Below are positions 10,290-18,976 of a stretch of DNA of 64,000 nucleotides, piece by piece. The position numbers and the translations under genes were made by a program. This DNA is from Allomuricauda sp. F6463D. GTDB taxonomy: Bacteria > Bacteroidota > Bacteroidia > Flavobacteriales > Flavobacteriaceae. Under the pieces are notes generated by a model. It did no database searches. It saw nothing but the letters and a program-made list of their open reading frames with translations, and was not told where the DNA came from. Location: assembly GCF_023015965.1 (NCBI RefSeq), contig NZ_JALKAN010000003.1, positions 62,001 through 126,000 of the forward strand, read 5' to 3'. Position 1 is the stretch's first letter, and every line of letters begins with the position of its first letter.

Positions 10290-10318
10290 CCCAACAAAGT
10301 TCAAACACGTATTGATTA

Positions 10319-10421
10319 GTTATCAAGAAAGGTGGAGGGAATAGACCCTGTGAAGCCTTAGCAACCCTTGGCCCCAGAGCCAAGAAGGTGCTACATTCTA
10401 TCCCAAATGGGTATAGATAAC
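10319..10421 (+). ncRNA. SAM-I riboswitch (S-box) upstream of metY
   Basis: P1 pairs GTTATC (10319-10324) with GATAAC (10416-10421). Between them lie the conserved S-box core strings AAGAAAGGTGGAGGGA, GACCCTGTGAAGCC and AGCAACC, a P3 hairpin CTTGGC...GCCAAG and a short P4. The fold and core are those of the SAM-I class, which lowers expression when SAM binds. The expression platform is unclear: only a weak hairpin AATCGA...TCGATT (about 10425-10442) follows, without a clean T-run. The metY ATG is 113 bases downstream of P1. This non-coding stretch (10207-10534) otherwise shows nothing recognisable. Confidence 0.93.
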
Positions 10422-10534
10422 GACAATCGACATTTTTCGATTTCATTTCTTATAACTTTTTGATTTACCTACGGCCCATGCTGAAGGGTTTGACTTTTTA
10501 TTTAATCAATTTAATAAGTAAAGAAGCAAAAGTC

Positions 10535-11812
10535 ATGAGCAATCAAAAATTTTCAACAAACGTATTACACGCAGGTCATGATACCACACAGACAGGCGGA
10601 ACAAGGGCGGTACCTATTTACCAATCAACATCCTATGTATTTAAAGACACGGACCATGCGGCCAATTTATTTTCATTGGCAGAATTGGGTTATATCTATA
10701 CAAGATTAAACAACCCTACCAATCAAGTATTACAAGACAGATTGGCAGCTGTTGAGGGTGGTGTGGGAGCTGTTGTTTTTGCATCTGGTTCTTCGGCAAT
10801 TTCTACAGGGTTGTTGACCCTTTTAAAAGCGGGTGACCACATTGTGGCTTCCAGCAGTTTGTATGGAGGTACCTATAATTTATTAAATGTTACCTTACCA
10901 AGATTGGGTATAACCACCACTTTTGTAGATGCCTCTGATCCATCAAATTTTGCAGATGCTGTAAAAGAAAATACACGGGCATTCTTTATAGAATCTTTGG
11001 GTAATCCCAAGTTGGATGTGCTGGATCTGAAAGCAATTTCTACAGAAGCAAAAGCAGCAGAAGTACCTTTTATTGTGGACAATACCGTGGCTACACCAGG
11101 ACTTTTAAACCCTATTGACCATGGTGCCAATTTGGTTATTCATTCCTTGACAAAATATATTGGTGGTCAGGGAACCTCACTTGGGGGAGCTATTATTGAT
11201 GCAGGTACTTTTGATTGGAGCAATGGAAAATTTCCGGAATTTACAGAGCCATCTGCGGGATATCACGGTTTGGTTTATCATGAGACATTGGGTGCAGCGG
11301 CTTTCACTTTTAAATTAATTTTAGAAGGATTACGGGATTTTGGTGGAGCTTTGAGTCCGTTCAATGCTTTCCAAATTTTACAAGGTTTGGAGACGTTGCC
11401 AGTTCGAATCAAACAGCATAGCACAAATGCGCTGGAGTTGGCGGAGTGGTTGCAGGGTAGAGAAGAAGTGGCTTGGGTAAACTATCCAGGGCTCAAAGGA
11501 AGTAAGTATTATGAATTGGCACAAGAATACTTGCCAAAAGGACAAAGCGGAATTGTAACGTTTGGAGTAAAAGGTGGTTTTGAAGCAGCAAAAAAACTAA
11601 CAGATGCTACCAAAGTATTCTCTTTACTTGCCAATATTGGAGATACAAAATCCCTTATCATTCATCCTGCAAGTACTACGCATCAGCAATTGGATGAAGA
11701 ACAACAAGCAAGTGCTGGTGTTACTCAAGATTTGATTAGACTCTCTGTGGGGCTTGAAGATATTGAGGATTTAAAAGCCGATTTGGAAGCTGGTTTCGCA
11801 GCTATTGATTAA
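10535..11812 (+). CDS. metY: O-acetylhomoserine sulfhydrylase (O-acetylhomoserine aminocarboxypropyltransferase)
   Basis: PLP enzyme of 425 residues in the Cys/Met metabolism family. It converts O-acetylhomoserine and sulfide to homocysteine and acetate. Seen: GGTRAVPIYQSTSY near the N-terminus, YTRLNNPTNQVLQDRLAAVEGG, VFASGSSAIS, the PLP-lysine region HSLTKYIGGQGTSLGG, and GDTKSLIIHPASTTHQQL near the end. Length near 425 and the long insertion after the lysine (DWSNGKFPEFTEPS) fit MetY rather than MetB or MetZ. ATG at 10535 is chosen over an upstream extension because the family starts close to KFSTNVLHAG. First gene after SAM riboswitch 1; the next gene is 24 bases away. Confidence 0.93.
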   Translation: MSNQKFSTNVLHAGHDTTQTGGTRAVPIYQSTSYVFKDTDHAANLFSLAELGYIYTRLNNPTNQVLQDRLAAVEGGVGAVVFASGSSAISTGLLTLLKAGDHIVASSSLYGGTYNLLNVTLPRLGITTTFVDASDPSNFADAVKENTRAFFIESLGNPKLDVLDLKAISTEAKAAEVPFIVDNTVATPGLLNPIDHGANLVIHSLTKYIGGQGTSLGGAIIDAGTFDWSNGKFPEFTEPSAGYHGLVYHETLGAAAFTFKLILEGLRDFGGALSPFNAFQILQGLETLPVRIKQHSTNALELAEWLQGREEVAWVNYPGLKGSKYYELAQEYLPKGQSGIVTFGVKGGFEAAKKLTDATKVFSLLANIGDTKSLIIHPASTTHQQLDEEQQASAGVTQDLIRLSVGLEDIEDLKADLEAGFAAID

Positions 11813-11836
11813 ATATTTTGAAATAAGCAAACACGC

Positions 11837-14800
11837 ATGTTGCATAAGATTGATATAAAGGAATACACCACCATATCTGGTCATAAACAGGAAATTAAAC
11901 TGTCATATCAGTTGTTTGGTAAACCGTTGCACACAGCACCCATTATTTTGGTGAACCATGCGCTCACCGGTAATTCCAATGTTGCAGGAAAAGATGGATG
12001 GTGGTCCGATTTAATTGGGGATGGAAAATGTATTGATACAGAAAGATATACGATTTTATCCTTCAATATTCCCGGAAATGGTTTCGATGGTTTTATCATC
12101 GAAAATTATAAGGATTTTGTGACCGGGGATATTGCCAGAATATTTCTTTGGGGACTAGAGCAGTTAAAAGTAGATAAATTATTTGCTCTGATTGGTGGTT
12201 CTTTGGGAGGCGGCATTGCATGGGAAATGGCGGCCATCAACCCAAATATAACGGAACATTTGATTCCCGTGGCATCCGATTGGAAATCCACTGATTGGTT
12301 GATTGCCAATTGCCAGATTCAAGAACAGTTCTTGGTGAACTCCAAACAACCTGTGCACGATGCGCGTATGCATGCCATGTTGTGTTACCGTACTCCTGAA
12401 TCTTTCAAAGAAAGATTTAAAAGAAGTACCAACGAGGAGCTACAGGTTTTTAATGTAGAATCTTGGTTGATGCACCATGGTAAAAAGTTACAAGAACGTT
12501 TTCAGCTTTCAGCCTATAAGTTGATGAACCAATTGTTAAGGTCTATCGATATTACCCGTAATGGAGAGGAGGCCTTTAAAGCCCTGCAGGAGAGCGATAC
12601 CAAAATCCATATCATTGGGGTGAATTCTGATTTGTTCTTTACTGCAGAAGAAAACAAGGAAACCTTTAAAAGATTGGCGCAAGCCAACACCAATGTTACC
12701 TATGGAGAGGTGCAATCCGTGCATGGACATGATGCCTTTTTGATGGAGTTTGAGCAGTTGGAAAAATTGTTGGAGACTGTTTTCCAAAAAAACACCGAAC
12801 GCATCAAAATTTTAAAATTTGGAGGTAAATCTTTGGCCAATGGCGATGGTATTCAACGCGTGTTGGAGATTATTGCTCAAAGGGTCAAAAAACAAGAGCA
12901 CTTTGCCGTAGTGGTATCCGCTCGGGGCAAGGCCACGAACCAGCTGGAAAGTTTGTTGGAAAAAGCGGCCAATGGGATTGATTTTCAATTAGATTTTGAA
13001 AAATTTGCCAATTATCAAAAAAATAATTTTGATGGATTGACTATTGATGAAGAACTGGCTGCCATTGAAAAAATATTGAATGGTGTTTCACTAACGGGCG
13101 ACTATAGTCTAAAAATTAAAGATGAAGTGCTTTCGTTTGGAGAACTTATTTCTGGTAAATATGTAACCTCGGCATTATGTGGCAAAGGGATCAAAGCCCA
13201 GTTGCTGGACTCACGAGAACTGATAAAAACGGATGATGGTTTTAGTAATGCAGAAGTAGATGAAGGCCTGTCCAAAGAAAATGTGATTAGATATTTCCAT
13301 AATTTGGAATCAGGAACCATTCCAGTGGTAACCGGTTTTATTGCATCAAATAAGGCAGGAGCAACAACCACTTTGGGAAGAAATGGCACCAATTACTCGG
13401 CAGCTTTGCTGGCCAACTTTTTGGATGCTGGAGAATTGGTCAATTACACCCATGTAGACGGTATTTTTACCGCAAACCCTGACTTGGTTCAAGATGCTAA
13501 GTTGATAGACATAATATCGTACAGCGAAGCCAATGAATTAGCTAATTTCGGTGCAAACATTCTACATGCTAAGACTATAATCCCATTATTAGAGAAAAAT
13601 ATTCCATTACGTATCTGCAATACTTTTAACGATAAGAGTAAGGGAACATTGATTGGGCCAAAGTCAGATAATGGAGGGATTAAATCTCTTTCCGTGTTGG
13701 ACAATATGGCGCTTATCAATCTGGAAGGAAGAGGATTGCTGGGTAAAGTGGGAGTGGATATGCGCATTTTTAGGGCATTGGGTCAAAATGGAATAAGTGT
13801 AGGTATTGTTTCTCAAGGATCATCTGAACGTGGCATTGGTTTGGTTGTGGACGAGTCCGTAGCGGACAAAGCCAAAAAAGTACTTGACCAAGAATTTGAA
13901 ACAGATTATTCATCGCAAGACATTAACCAGATTTCAGTGATCAAGGATGTATCTGTTATTTCCATTGTTGGAATGGATTTAAGTAGTTTTCATAAACCAT
14001 TCAATGCTTTGGCCAAAAATCAAATCACCCCCCTATTGTTCAATAATACGGTCACGGGGAAGAACGTAAGTATGGTGGTGAAGAAATCCGATTTGCACAA
14101 GGCTATCAATGTGGTTCACGGGCAAATTTTTGGAATTGCAAAGAGAATTAATCTAGCATTGTTTGGACATGGTAATGTGGGGGCAACATTAATTAGTCAA
14201 ATTCTAGGTTCGGATGAAGCCATTGAGGAACGGAAAAGCATCGACTTAAAAATATTTGCCGTAGCAAACTCCAAAAAAGTACTTTTGGATGCTTCAGGTG
14301 TTGGCTCCGATTGGAAAGTACGTTTGGAAAAAGAAGGGAAACCCTTCGAAATAGAAGATATTATAGCTTTTGCCAAACAACATCATTTAGAAAACATGAT
14401 TGCTGTGGACAACACGGCCAGTAGAGCACTTGTTGAACATTACGAGCTTTTGATTGAGCGTGGGTTTGATCTGGTCTCATCCAACAAAATTGCAAATACA
14501 TTGAGTTTTGATAAATACAAGTCGGTAAGAAGAAGCCTTCATAAAAATCAAAAGCAGTATTTGTATGAAACCAATGTAGGAGCAGGGCTCCCCTTAATAG
14601 ATACCATTAAATTATTGCATCTTTCAGGTGAGAACATCACTCGGATAAAGGGAGTGTTCTCGGGGTCGTTGAGTTATATTTTTAATACTTACTCAGAGAA
14701 CGATGTTTCGTTTTCAGAAATTGTTAGAAAAGCAATGGAAAGTGGTTTTACCGAACCCGATCCTAGAGAAGATTTATCTGGGAATGATGTAGGAAGGAAG

Positions 14801-15217
14801 TTGTTGATTTTGGCCAGGGAATTGGACCTCCAAAACGAGTTTTCCGATATTGATGTTCAAAACTTGATTCCATCCGAGCTCCGAACCTTGGATTTTGAGA
14901 AATTCATGGACCGTATCACTGAGATGGACAAGGTTTATAAGGAAATTAAAGAGAATCAGGAGCAGGGATATGTACTGCGTTATGTTGGTGATTTACATGG
15001 TGATTTACAACAGGACAAAGGAATTTTGGACGTAAAATTGATTTCCGTTCCCAAGGAGAGTGCTCTGGGTCAAATAAAAGGTTCCGATTCAATTATTGAG
15101 ATTTATACGGAATCTTATGGCGAAAACCCTTTAGTGATCCAAGGAGCAGGAGCTGGGGCGGCCGTTACCGCGAGAGGTGTATTCGGAGATATTTTAAGAA
15201 TAGCGGAGAAAGTTTAA
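11837..15217 (+). CDS. thrA: Fused homoserine O-acetyltransferase-like / aspartate kinase / homoserine dehydrogenase
   Basis: A 1126-residue protein with three modules. Residues 1-320 are a MetX-like alpha/beta hydrolase: LVNHALTGNS, nucleophile elbow GGSLGGG (Ser122), Asp265 in NSDLFF and His298 in GHDAFL form the expected acyltransferase triad. Residues 324-770 are an aspartate kinase with KFGGKSLA (327-330 KFGG), TTLGRNGTNYSAALLA and tandem ACT-type regulatory regions. Residues 771-1126 are a homoserine dehydrogenase with FGHGNVG (777-782), SSNKIAN (Lys884) and GNDVGRKLL (Asp984, Lys988). One chain would thus hold the first and third steps toward homoserine plus its acylation; aspartate semialdehyde dehydrogenase is not here. 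It sits between metY and metZ downstream of the SAM riboswitch. Confidence 0.93.
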   Translation: MLHKIDIKEYTTISGHKQEIKLSYQLFGKPLHTAPIILVNHALTGNSNVAGKDGWWSDLIGDGKCIDTERYTILSFNIPGNGFDGFIIENYKDFVTGDIARIFLWGLEQLKVDKLFALIGGSLGGGIAWEMAAINPNITEHLIPVASDWKSTDWLIANCQIQEQFLVNSKQPVHDARMHAMLCYRTPESFKERFKRSTNEELQVFNVESWLMHHGKKLQERFQLSAYKLMNQLLRSIDITRNGEEAFKALQESDTKIHIIGVNSDLFFTAEENKETFKRLAQANTNVTYGEVQSVHGHDAFLMEFEQLEKLLETVFQKNTERIKILKFGGKSLANGDGIQRVLEIIAQRVKKQEHFAVVVSARGKATNQLESLLEKAANGIDFQLDFEKFANYQKNNFDGLTIDEELAAIEKILNGVSLTGDYSLKIKDEVLSFGELISGKYVTSALCGKGIKAQLLDSRELIKTDDGFSNAEVDEGLSKENVIRYFHNLESGTIPVVTGFIASNKAGATTTLGRNGTNYSAALLANFLDAGELVNYTHVDGIFTANPDLVQDAKLIDIISYSEANELANFGANILHAKTIIPLLEKNIPLRICNTFNDKSKGTLIGPKSDNGGIKSLSVLDNMALINLEGRGLLGKVGVDMRIFRALGQNGISVGIVSQGSSERGIGLVVDESVADKAKKVLDQEFETDYSSQDINQISVIKDVSVISIVGMDLSSFHKPFNALAKNQITPLLFNNTVTGKNVSMVVKKSDLHKAINVVHGQIFGIAKRINLALFGHGNVGATLISQILGSDEAIEERKSIDLKIFAVANSKKVLLDASGVGSDWKVRLEKEGKPFEIEDIIAFAKQHHLENMIAVDNTASRALVEHYELLIERGFDLVSSNKIANTLSFDKYKSVRRSLHKNQKQYLYETNVGAGLPLIDTIKLLHLSGENITRIKGVFSGSLSYIFNTYSENDVSFSEIVRKAMESGFTEPDPREDLSGNDVGRKLLILARELDLQNEFSDIDVQNLIPSELRTLDFEKFMDRITEMDKVYKEIKENQEQGYVLRYVGDLHGDLQQDKGILDVKLISVPKESALGQIKGSDSIIEIYTESYGENPLVIQGAGAGAAVTARGVFGDILRIAEKV

Positions 15218-15252
15218 TATTGACTATGTAGGGTCTCTAAAATGTATTGGTA

Positions 15253-16416
15253 ATGAAAAAGAAATTCGAAACAGAAGCTATAAGAACGCAAATGGAGCGA
15301 AGTCAAAACTTGGAGCACTCAAGCCCAATATATATGACATCTAGCTTTATTTTTGAGGATGCTGAGGATATGCGTGCTTCTTTTGCCGAAGAGAAAGAAC
15401 GCAATATTTATTCTAGATATTCCAATCCAAATTCATCCGAATTAATAGCAAAGATTTGCAAAATGGAAGGGGCCGAACAGGGTTTTGCCTATGCATCGGG
15501 GATGTCCGCTGTGTTTTCTACCTTGGCCGCACTTTTAAATGCAGGGGATCATGTAGTGTCTTCCAAAAGTATTTTTGGTTCTACACATACATTGTTTACT
15601 CGGTTTCTACCAAAATGGAATATAAGTACCAGTTATTTTGATACCAATGACCTTTCTGCAATCGAAGGGCTGATCAAACCCAATACTAAAATATTATATG
15701 TTGAAACACCCACCAATCCGGGTGTGGATGTCTTGGATTTGGAGGTGTTGGGAAAGATTGCCAAAAAACATGGCCTTATTTTTATAATTGACAATTGTTT
15801 TGCAACACCGTACTTACAGCAACCCATAAAATTTGGGGCGGATTTGGTGATTCACTCAGGTACAAAGTTGCTGGACGGCCAAGGAAGGGTACTTGCGGGA
15901 ATTACGGTAGGTAGTGGTGAATTGATGGACAAGGTCTACCGATTCTCTCGTATTACCGGACCGGCTTTGTCACCGTTCAACGCTTGGGTGTTGTCCCGTA
16001 GTTTGGAGACTTTGGCCGTTCGGGTCGACAGACATTGTGAGAATGCTTTAAAGTTGGCAACCCATTTAGAAGACCACGATAAGATTGAATGGGTGAAATA
16101 CCCATTTTTAAAATCACACCCAAAATACGAAGTTGCCAAGAGACAGATGAAAGCGGGCGGATGTGTCGTTGCTTTTGAAGTAAAAGGTGGGCTTGAAGCT
16201 GGCCGGAAATTTTTTGATAGAATTCAATTGTTATCTCTGTCCGCCAATTTGGGTGATTCTCGAAGTATTGTTACCCACCCTGCATCAACCACTCACAGCA
16301 AGCTGACTTCAGAAGAGCGTGAAGCAGTTGGGATTTCTGATGGTATGGTTCGGGTATCCGTCGGATTGGAGCATATTGACGATATTATTGCGGATATAGA
16401 TCAAGCTTTGGGTTAA
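15253..16416 (+). CDS. metZ: O-succinylhomoserine/O-acetylhomoserine sulfhydrylase-type trans-sulfuration enzyme
   Basis: PLP enzyme of 387 residues, a paralogue of the MetY product two genes upstream. Seen: EHSSPIYMTSSFIFEDAEDM at the N-terminus, YSRYSNPNSSELIAKICKMEGAE, FAYASGMSAVFS, the lysine motif IHSGTKLLDGQGRVLAG, and GDSRSIVTHPASTTHSKL. It lacks the MetY insertion, so the MetZ subgroup fits best; cystathionine gamma-synthase or lyase activity cannot be excluded. ATG at 15253 is preferred over a TTG two codons upstream. The gap to the fusion gene is 35 bases, so it is likely in the same SAM-controlled unit. Confidence 0.88.
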   Translation: MKKKFETEAIRTQMERSQNLEHSSPIYMTSSFIFEDAEDMRASFAEEKERNIYSRYSNPNSSELIAKICKMEGAEQGFAYASGMSAVFSTLAALLNAGDHVVSSKSIFGSTHTLFTRFLPKWNISTSYFDTNDLSAIEGLIKPNTKILYVETPTNPGVDVLDLEVLGKIAKKHGLIFIIDNCFATPYLQQPIKFGADLVIHSGTKLLDGQGRVLAGITVGSGELMDKVYRFSRITGPALSPFNAWVLSRSLETLAVRVDRHCENALKLATHLEDHDKIEWVKYPFLKSHPKYEVAKRQMKAGGCVVAFEVKGGLEAGRKFFDRIQLLSLSANLGDSRSIVTHPASTTHSKLTSEEREAVGISDGMVRVSVGLEHIDDIIADIDQALG

Positions 16417-16473
16417 TCTTGCGTGACCCTACTTTTCGGAAGGTAGATTGTTAATTTTGCCTATATTCGTGTG

Positions 16474-16881
16474 ATGCTCTCAAAGAAGACAAAATACGGA
16501 TTAAAGGCGCTAACATTTCTGGCCAAAATAAAGGATAGAGAACCCATACAAATTGCCGAAATAGCCAAGCATGAGAATATTTCCCAAAAATTTTTGGAAA
16601 GTATTTTACTTACCCTCAGAAGAAATGGACTGTTGGGGTCCAAAAAAGGAAAAGGGGGTGGGTATTATCTTATTAAAGAACCAGAAGATATTCTTATGAC
16701 CACCGTAATGCGGGTTTTGGAAGGACCTATTGCCATGGTGCCCTGCGTTAGCCTAAATTTCTACGAAAAATGCGATGACTGTCCAGATGAAGAAGCGTGT
16801 TCCGTGCACAAGTTAATGCTTCAGATAAGGGATAATGCTTTGGATGTCTACAAAAATAATACGTTGGCAGATTTGTTGTAA
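16474..16881 (+). CDS. Rrf2 family transcriptional regulator
   Basis: Small winged-helix regulator of 135 residues. The N-terminal start LSKKTKYGLKALTFLA, the recognition region AEIAKHENISQKFLESIL and the wing GLLGSKKGKGGGYYL are typical. The cysteines Cys91, Cys100, Cys103 and Cys109 lie in the region where IscR-type members bind an Fe-S cluster, so a cluster or thiol sensor is plausible; CymR-type members of this family control cysteine metabolism. It lies directly before the sulfate assimilation operon and after metZ, so a role in sulfur control is the natural inference. ATG at 16474 is used; a GTG immediately precedes it. Confidence 0.9.
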   Translation: MLSKKTKYGLKALTFLAKIKDREPIQIAEIAKHENISQKFLESILLTLRRNGLLGSKKGKGGGYYLIKEPEDILMTTVMRVLEGPIAMVPCVSLNFYEKCDDCPDEEACSVHKLMLQIRDNALDVYKNNTLADLL

Positions 16882-16991
16882 AACTTCTTAAAAATATAGC
16901 TTATCCAATCAGATTCTTTTAATGGTATGTCCATTTTCTAATTAATCTACTAAAACTATAGGGTAAATCATTATTTAAATGGTCATTTTAC

Positions 16992-17021
16992 TTTTTGTTA
17001 TTAAAATAAATTATATTTTTG
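16992..17021 (+). promoter_or_regulatory. Candidate promoter of the sulfate assimilation operon
   Basis: TTTTTG (16992-16997) and TATTTTTG (17014-17021) match the Bacteroidetes -33 TTG and -7 TAnnTTTG boxes with a 16-base spacer, slightly short. Transcription would begin near 17028, about 35 bases before the DUF2061 ATG. Confidence 0.55.
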
Positions 17022-17023
17022 AA

Positions 17024-17046
17024 TACCCTATTAAATCGATGGGATA
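17024..17046 (+). promoter_or_regulatory. Candidate operator palindrome over the predicted start of transcription
   Basis: A 23-bp imperfect palindrome (TACCCTAT...ATGGGATA; TA, CC, AT positions mirror GG, TA, AT) overlaps the predicted transcription start. The octamer TACCCTAT occurs again in inverted orientation as ATAGGGTA at 16958-16965. An Rrf2-type gene ends 140 bases upstream and is the obvious candidate binder; that is inference. Confidence 0.4.
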
Positions 17047-17061
17047 ATTAATTTAAGTGAA

Positions 17062-17325
17062 ATGATTACTGATCAGTTGATTATAAAAAGCGATAAGGAA
17101 CAGCATACCTATATAAAGGATAGTGCTTCTGAAAGCCCTAAAAGAAGCATTGTTAAATCCATAAGTTGGCGGGTGGTTGGAACATTGGATACCATTTTAA
17201 TATCATGGCTTGTAACGGGAACACTAAGTTTGGCTCTATCCATTGGATTAGTGGAATTGGTTACCAAAATGGTTCTTTACTTTTTTCATGAAAGAATTTG
17301 GAACTCCATAAAATGGGGTAAATAA
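17062..17325 (+). CDS. DUF2061 small membrane protein
   Basis: An 87-residue protein of the DUF2061 family. A charged N-terminal segment of about 30 residues precedes the family core KSISWRVVGTLDTILISWL, a first membrane helix, then GLVELVTKMVLYFFHERIW with a second helix, ending IKWGK. Function is unknown. It is the first gene of the sulfate assimilation operon, with cysH starting 9 bases after its stop, so it is almost surely co-transcribed. A role in sulfate or sulfite handling at the membrane is suggested by context only. Confidence 0.85.
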   Translation: MITDQLIIKSDKEQHTYIKDSASESPKRSIVKSISWRVVGTLDTILISWLVTGTLSLALSIGLVELVTKMVLYFFHERIWNSIKWGK

Positions 17326-17334
17326 AAATAGACT

Positions 17335-17958
17335 ATGGCATTAACTCAAGAGGAAATACAAAATTTGAATCGCCAGTTTAAGGGCATTCCGCCCGTGGAA
17401 ATTGTATCATGGGCAATTCACCATGGAAAGATTCCGGTACTCACTACTAACTTTAGACCATATGAGGTTGCTATTTTACATGTGGTAACGCAAGTAGAAA
17501 GAAGTATTCCGGTAATATGGTGTGATACGGGCTACAATACCCCACAAACCTATAAGCATGCTGAAGAACTGATTTCTAGACTGGGGCTCAATGTAAAACT
17601 ATATGTGCCCAAGCAAACCAGTTCTCATCGTGATGCCATTATGGGCATTCCGCAAATAGATAATCCCTTGCACCAGGAGTTTACGGAGCAAGTGAAGTTG
17701 GAGCCGTTCAGGAGAGCTATGGAAGAACATAAGCCAGATGTTTGGTTAACTAATCTTCGCAAAGGCCAAACGGCCCATAGGGATTCGTTGGATGTGTTGA
17801 GTTTGAGCAAGGATGGAGTACTGAAGGTCAGTCCTTTTTATCATTGGAGTGATACACAGTTAGATGCTTACTTAAACGCACGCCAATTACCTAACGAACA
17901 CAACTATTTTGATCCCACAAAAGTATTGGCCAACCGCGAATGTGGTTTGCATACATAG
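17335..17958 (+). CDS. cysH: Phosphoadenylyl-sulfate (or adenylyl-sulfate) reductase without Fe-S motif
   Basis: Cytosolic reductase of 207 residues that makes sulfite from activated sulfate using thioredoxin. Seen: the nucleotide-fold region VIWCDTGYNTPQTYKHAEEL, NLRKGQTAHRDSL and the C-terminal catalytic ECGLHT with Cys203. The CC...CxxC cluster motif of assimilatory APS reductases is absent, so by family rules it looks like the PAPS type. Yet no APS kinase is encoded in this operon. The C-terminal lobe between NYFDP and ECGLH is shorter than in the E. coli enzyme. Substrate, APS or PAPS, therefore remains open. cysD follows after 54 bases that contain a 7-bp hairpin. Confidence 0.88.
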   Translation: MALTQEEIQNLNRQFKGIPPVEIVSWAIHHGKIPVLTTNFRPYEVAILHVVTQVERSIPVIWCDTGYNTPQTYKHAEELISRLGLNVKLYVPKQTSSHRDAIMGIPQIDNPLHQEFTEQVKLEPFRRAMEEHKPDVWLTNLRKGQTAHRDSLDVLSLSKDGVLKVSPFYHWSDTQLDAYLNARQLPNEHNYFDPTKVLANRECGLHT

Positions 17959-18012
17959 ATAATAATAATTTGTCACTATTTATTGAAATGGTGATAGGTA
18001 AAAGATATAACA

Positions 18013-18960
18013 TTGAGCACAATTACAGAAGAAATTAAAAAGCCAGAGTCTTTGAACGGTGTCGAAAGACCAATCGCAAATGCTCTGGAACATGAAGCCA
18101 TTTACATAATGCGTGAAGTAGCAGCGCAGTTTGAAAAACCCGTACTGTTATTTTCCGGAGGAAAAGATTCCATTACCTTGGTGCGTTTGGCCCAAAAAGC
18201 ATTTTGGCCGGCGAAAATTCCATTCCCTTTAATGCATATTGATACAGGTCACAACTTTCCTGAAACCATCGAGTTTAGAGATAAGTTAGTCGAAGAGCTA
18301 GGTGTAGAACTGATTGTGAGAAATGTTCAGGATTCTATTAATGAGGGGAAAGTAGTAGAGGAAACAGGTAAGTATGCCAGTAGGAATATGTTACAAACAA
18401 CCACCTTATTGGATGCTATAGAAGAATTTAAATTCGATGCGTGTATAGGTGGAGCTCGCAGGGATGAAGAAAAAGCAAGGGCTAAAGAACGTATTTTTTC
18501 GGTACGTGACGATTTTGGTCAGTGGGATGAGAAGAACCAACGACCAGAATTGTTCGATATGCTAAATGGTGAAATCGAAATAGGTCAAAATGTACGTGTA
18601 TTCCCGATAAGCAATTGGACGGAATTGGATGTTTGGAGCTATATCCAAAAAGAAAGCATAGAGATTCCATCCATCTATTTTGCACATAAAAGGAATATTT
18701 TTCTACGAGACGGTTTAATCTGGTCTGCCGAAGACGGTGTTGTTTTTAGGGCAGAGGATGAGCAGGTAGAAGAAAGAATGGTACGTTTTAGAACTGTGGG
18801 CGATATGAGCTGTACAGCAGCTGTGGAATCCTATGCCGACACCATAGATAAGGTCGTGGCTGAAATCAGGGATTCCAGAATCTCGGAAAGGGGAGCTCGA
18901 ATTGATGACAAGCGTTCCGAAGCAGCGATGGAAAAACGTAAACAACAAGGTTATTTTTAA
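18013..18960 (+). CDS. cysD: Sulfate adenylyltransferase small subunit
   Basis: Subunit of 315 residues that, with CysN, forms APS from ATP and sulfate. The PP-loop FSGGKDSITLVRL, HIDTGHNFPETIEFRD, GGARRDEEKARAKERIFS and NWTELDVWSYI are all present. The start is TTG at 18013: the first in-frame ATG (MREVAAQF) would remove the conserved HEAIYIMREVAA segment. The C-terminus (SERGARIDDKRSEAAMEKRK) is typical. cysN begins 16 bases after the stop. Confidence 0.95.
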   Translation: MSTITEEIKKPESLNGVERPIANALEHEAIYIMREVAAQFEKPVLLFSGGKDSITLVRLAQKAFWPAKIPFPLMHIDTGHNFPETIEFRDKLVEELGVELIVRNVQDSINEGKVVEETGKYASRNMLQTTTLLDAIEEFKFDACIGGARRDEEKARAKERIFSVRDDFGQWDEKNQRPELFDMLNGEIEIGQNVRVFPISNWTELDVWSYIQKESIEIPSIYFAHKRNIFLRDGLIWSAEDGVVFRAEDEQVEERMVRFRTVGDMSCTAAVESYADTIDKVVAEIRDSRISERGARIDDKRSEAAMEKRKQQGYF

Positions 18961-18976
18961 TAGTAAGAAGAAGCAA

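Noticed and set aside
10425-10442. Intrinsic terminator as expression platform of SAM riboswitch 1
   Set aside because: The stem is only 6 bp and A/T-rich, and the following T-run is broken; left as uncertain.
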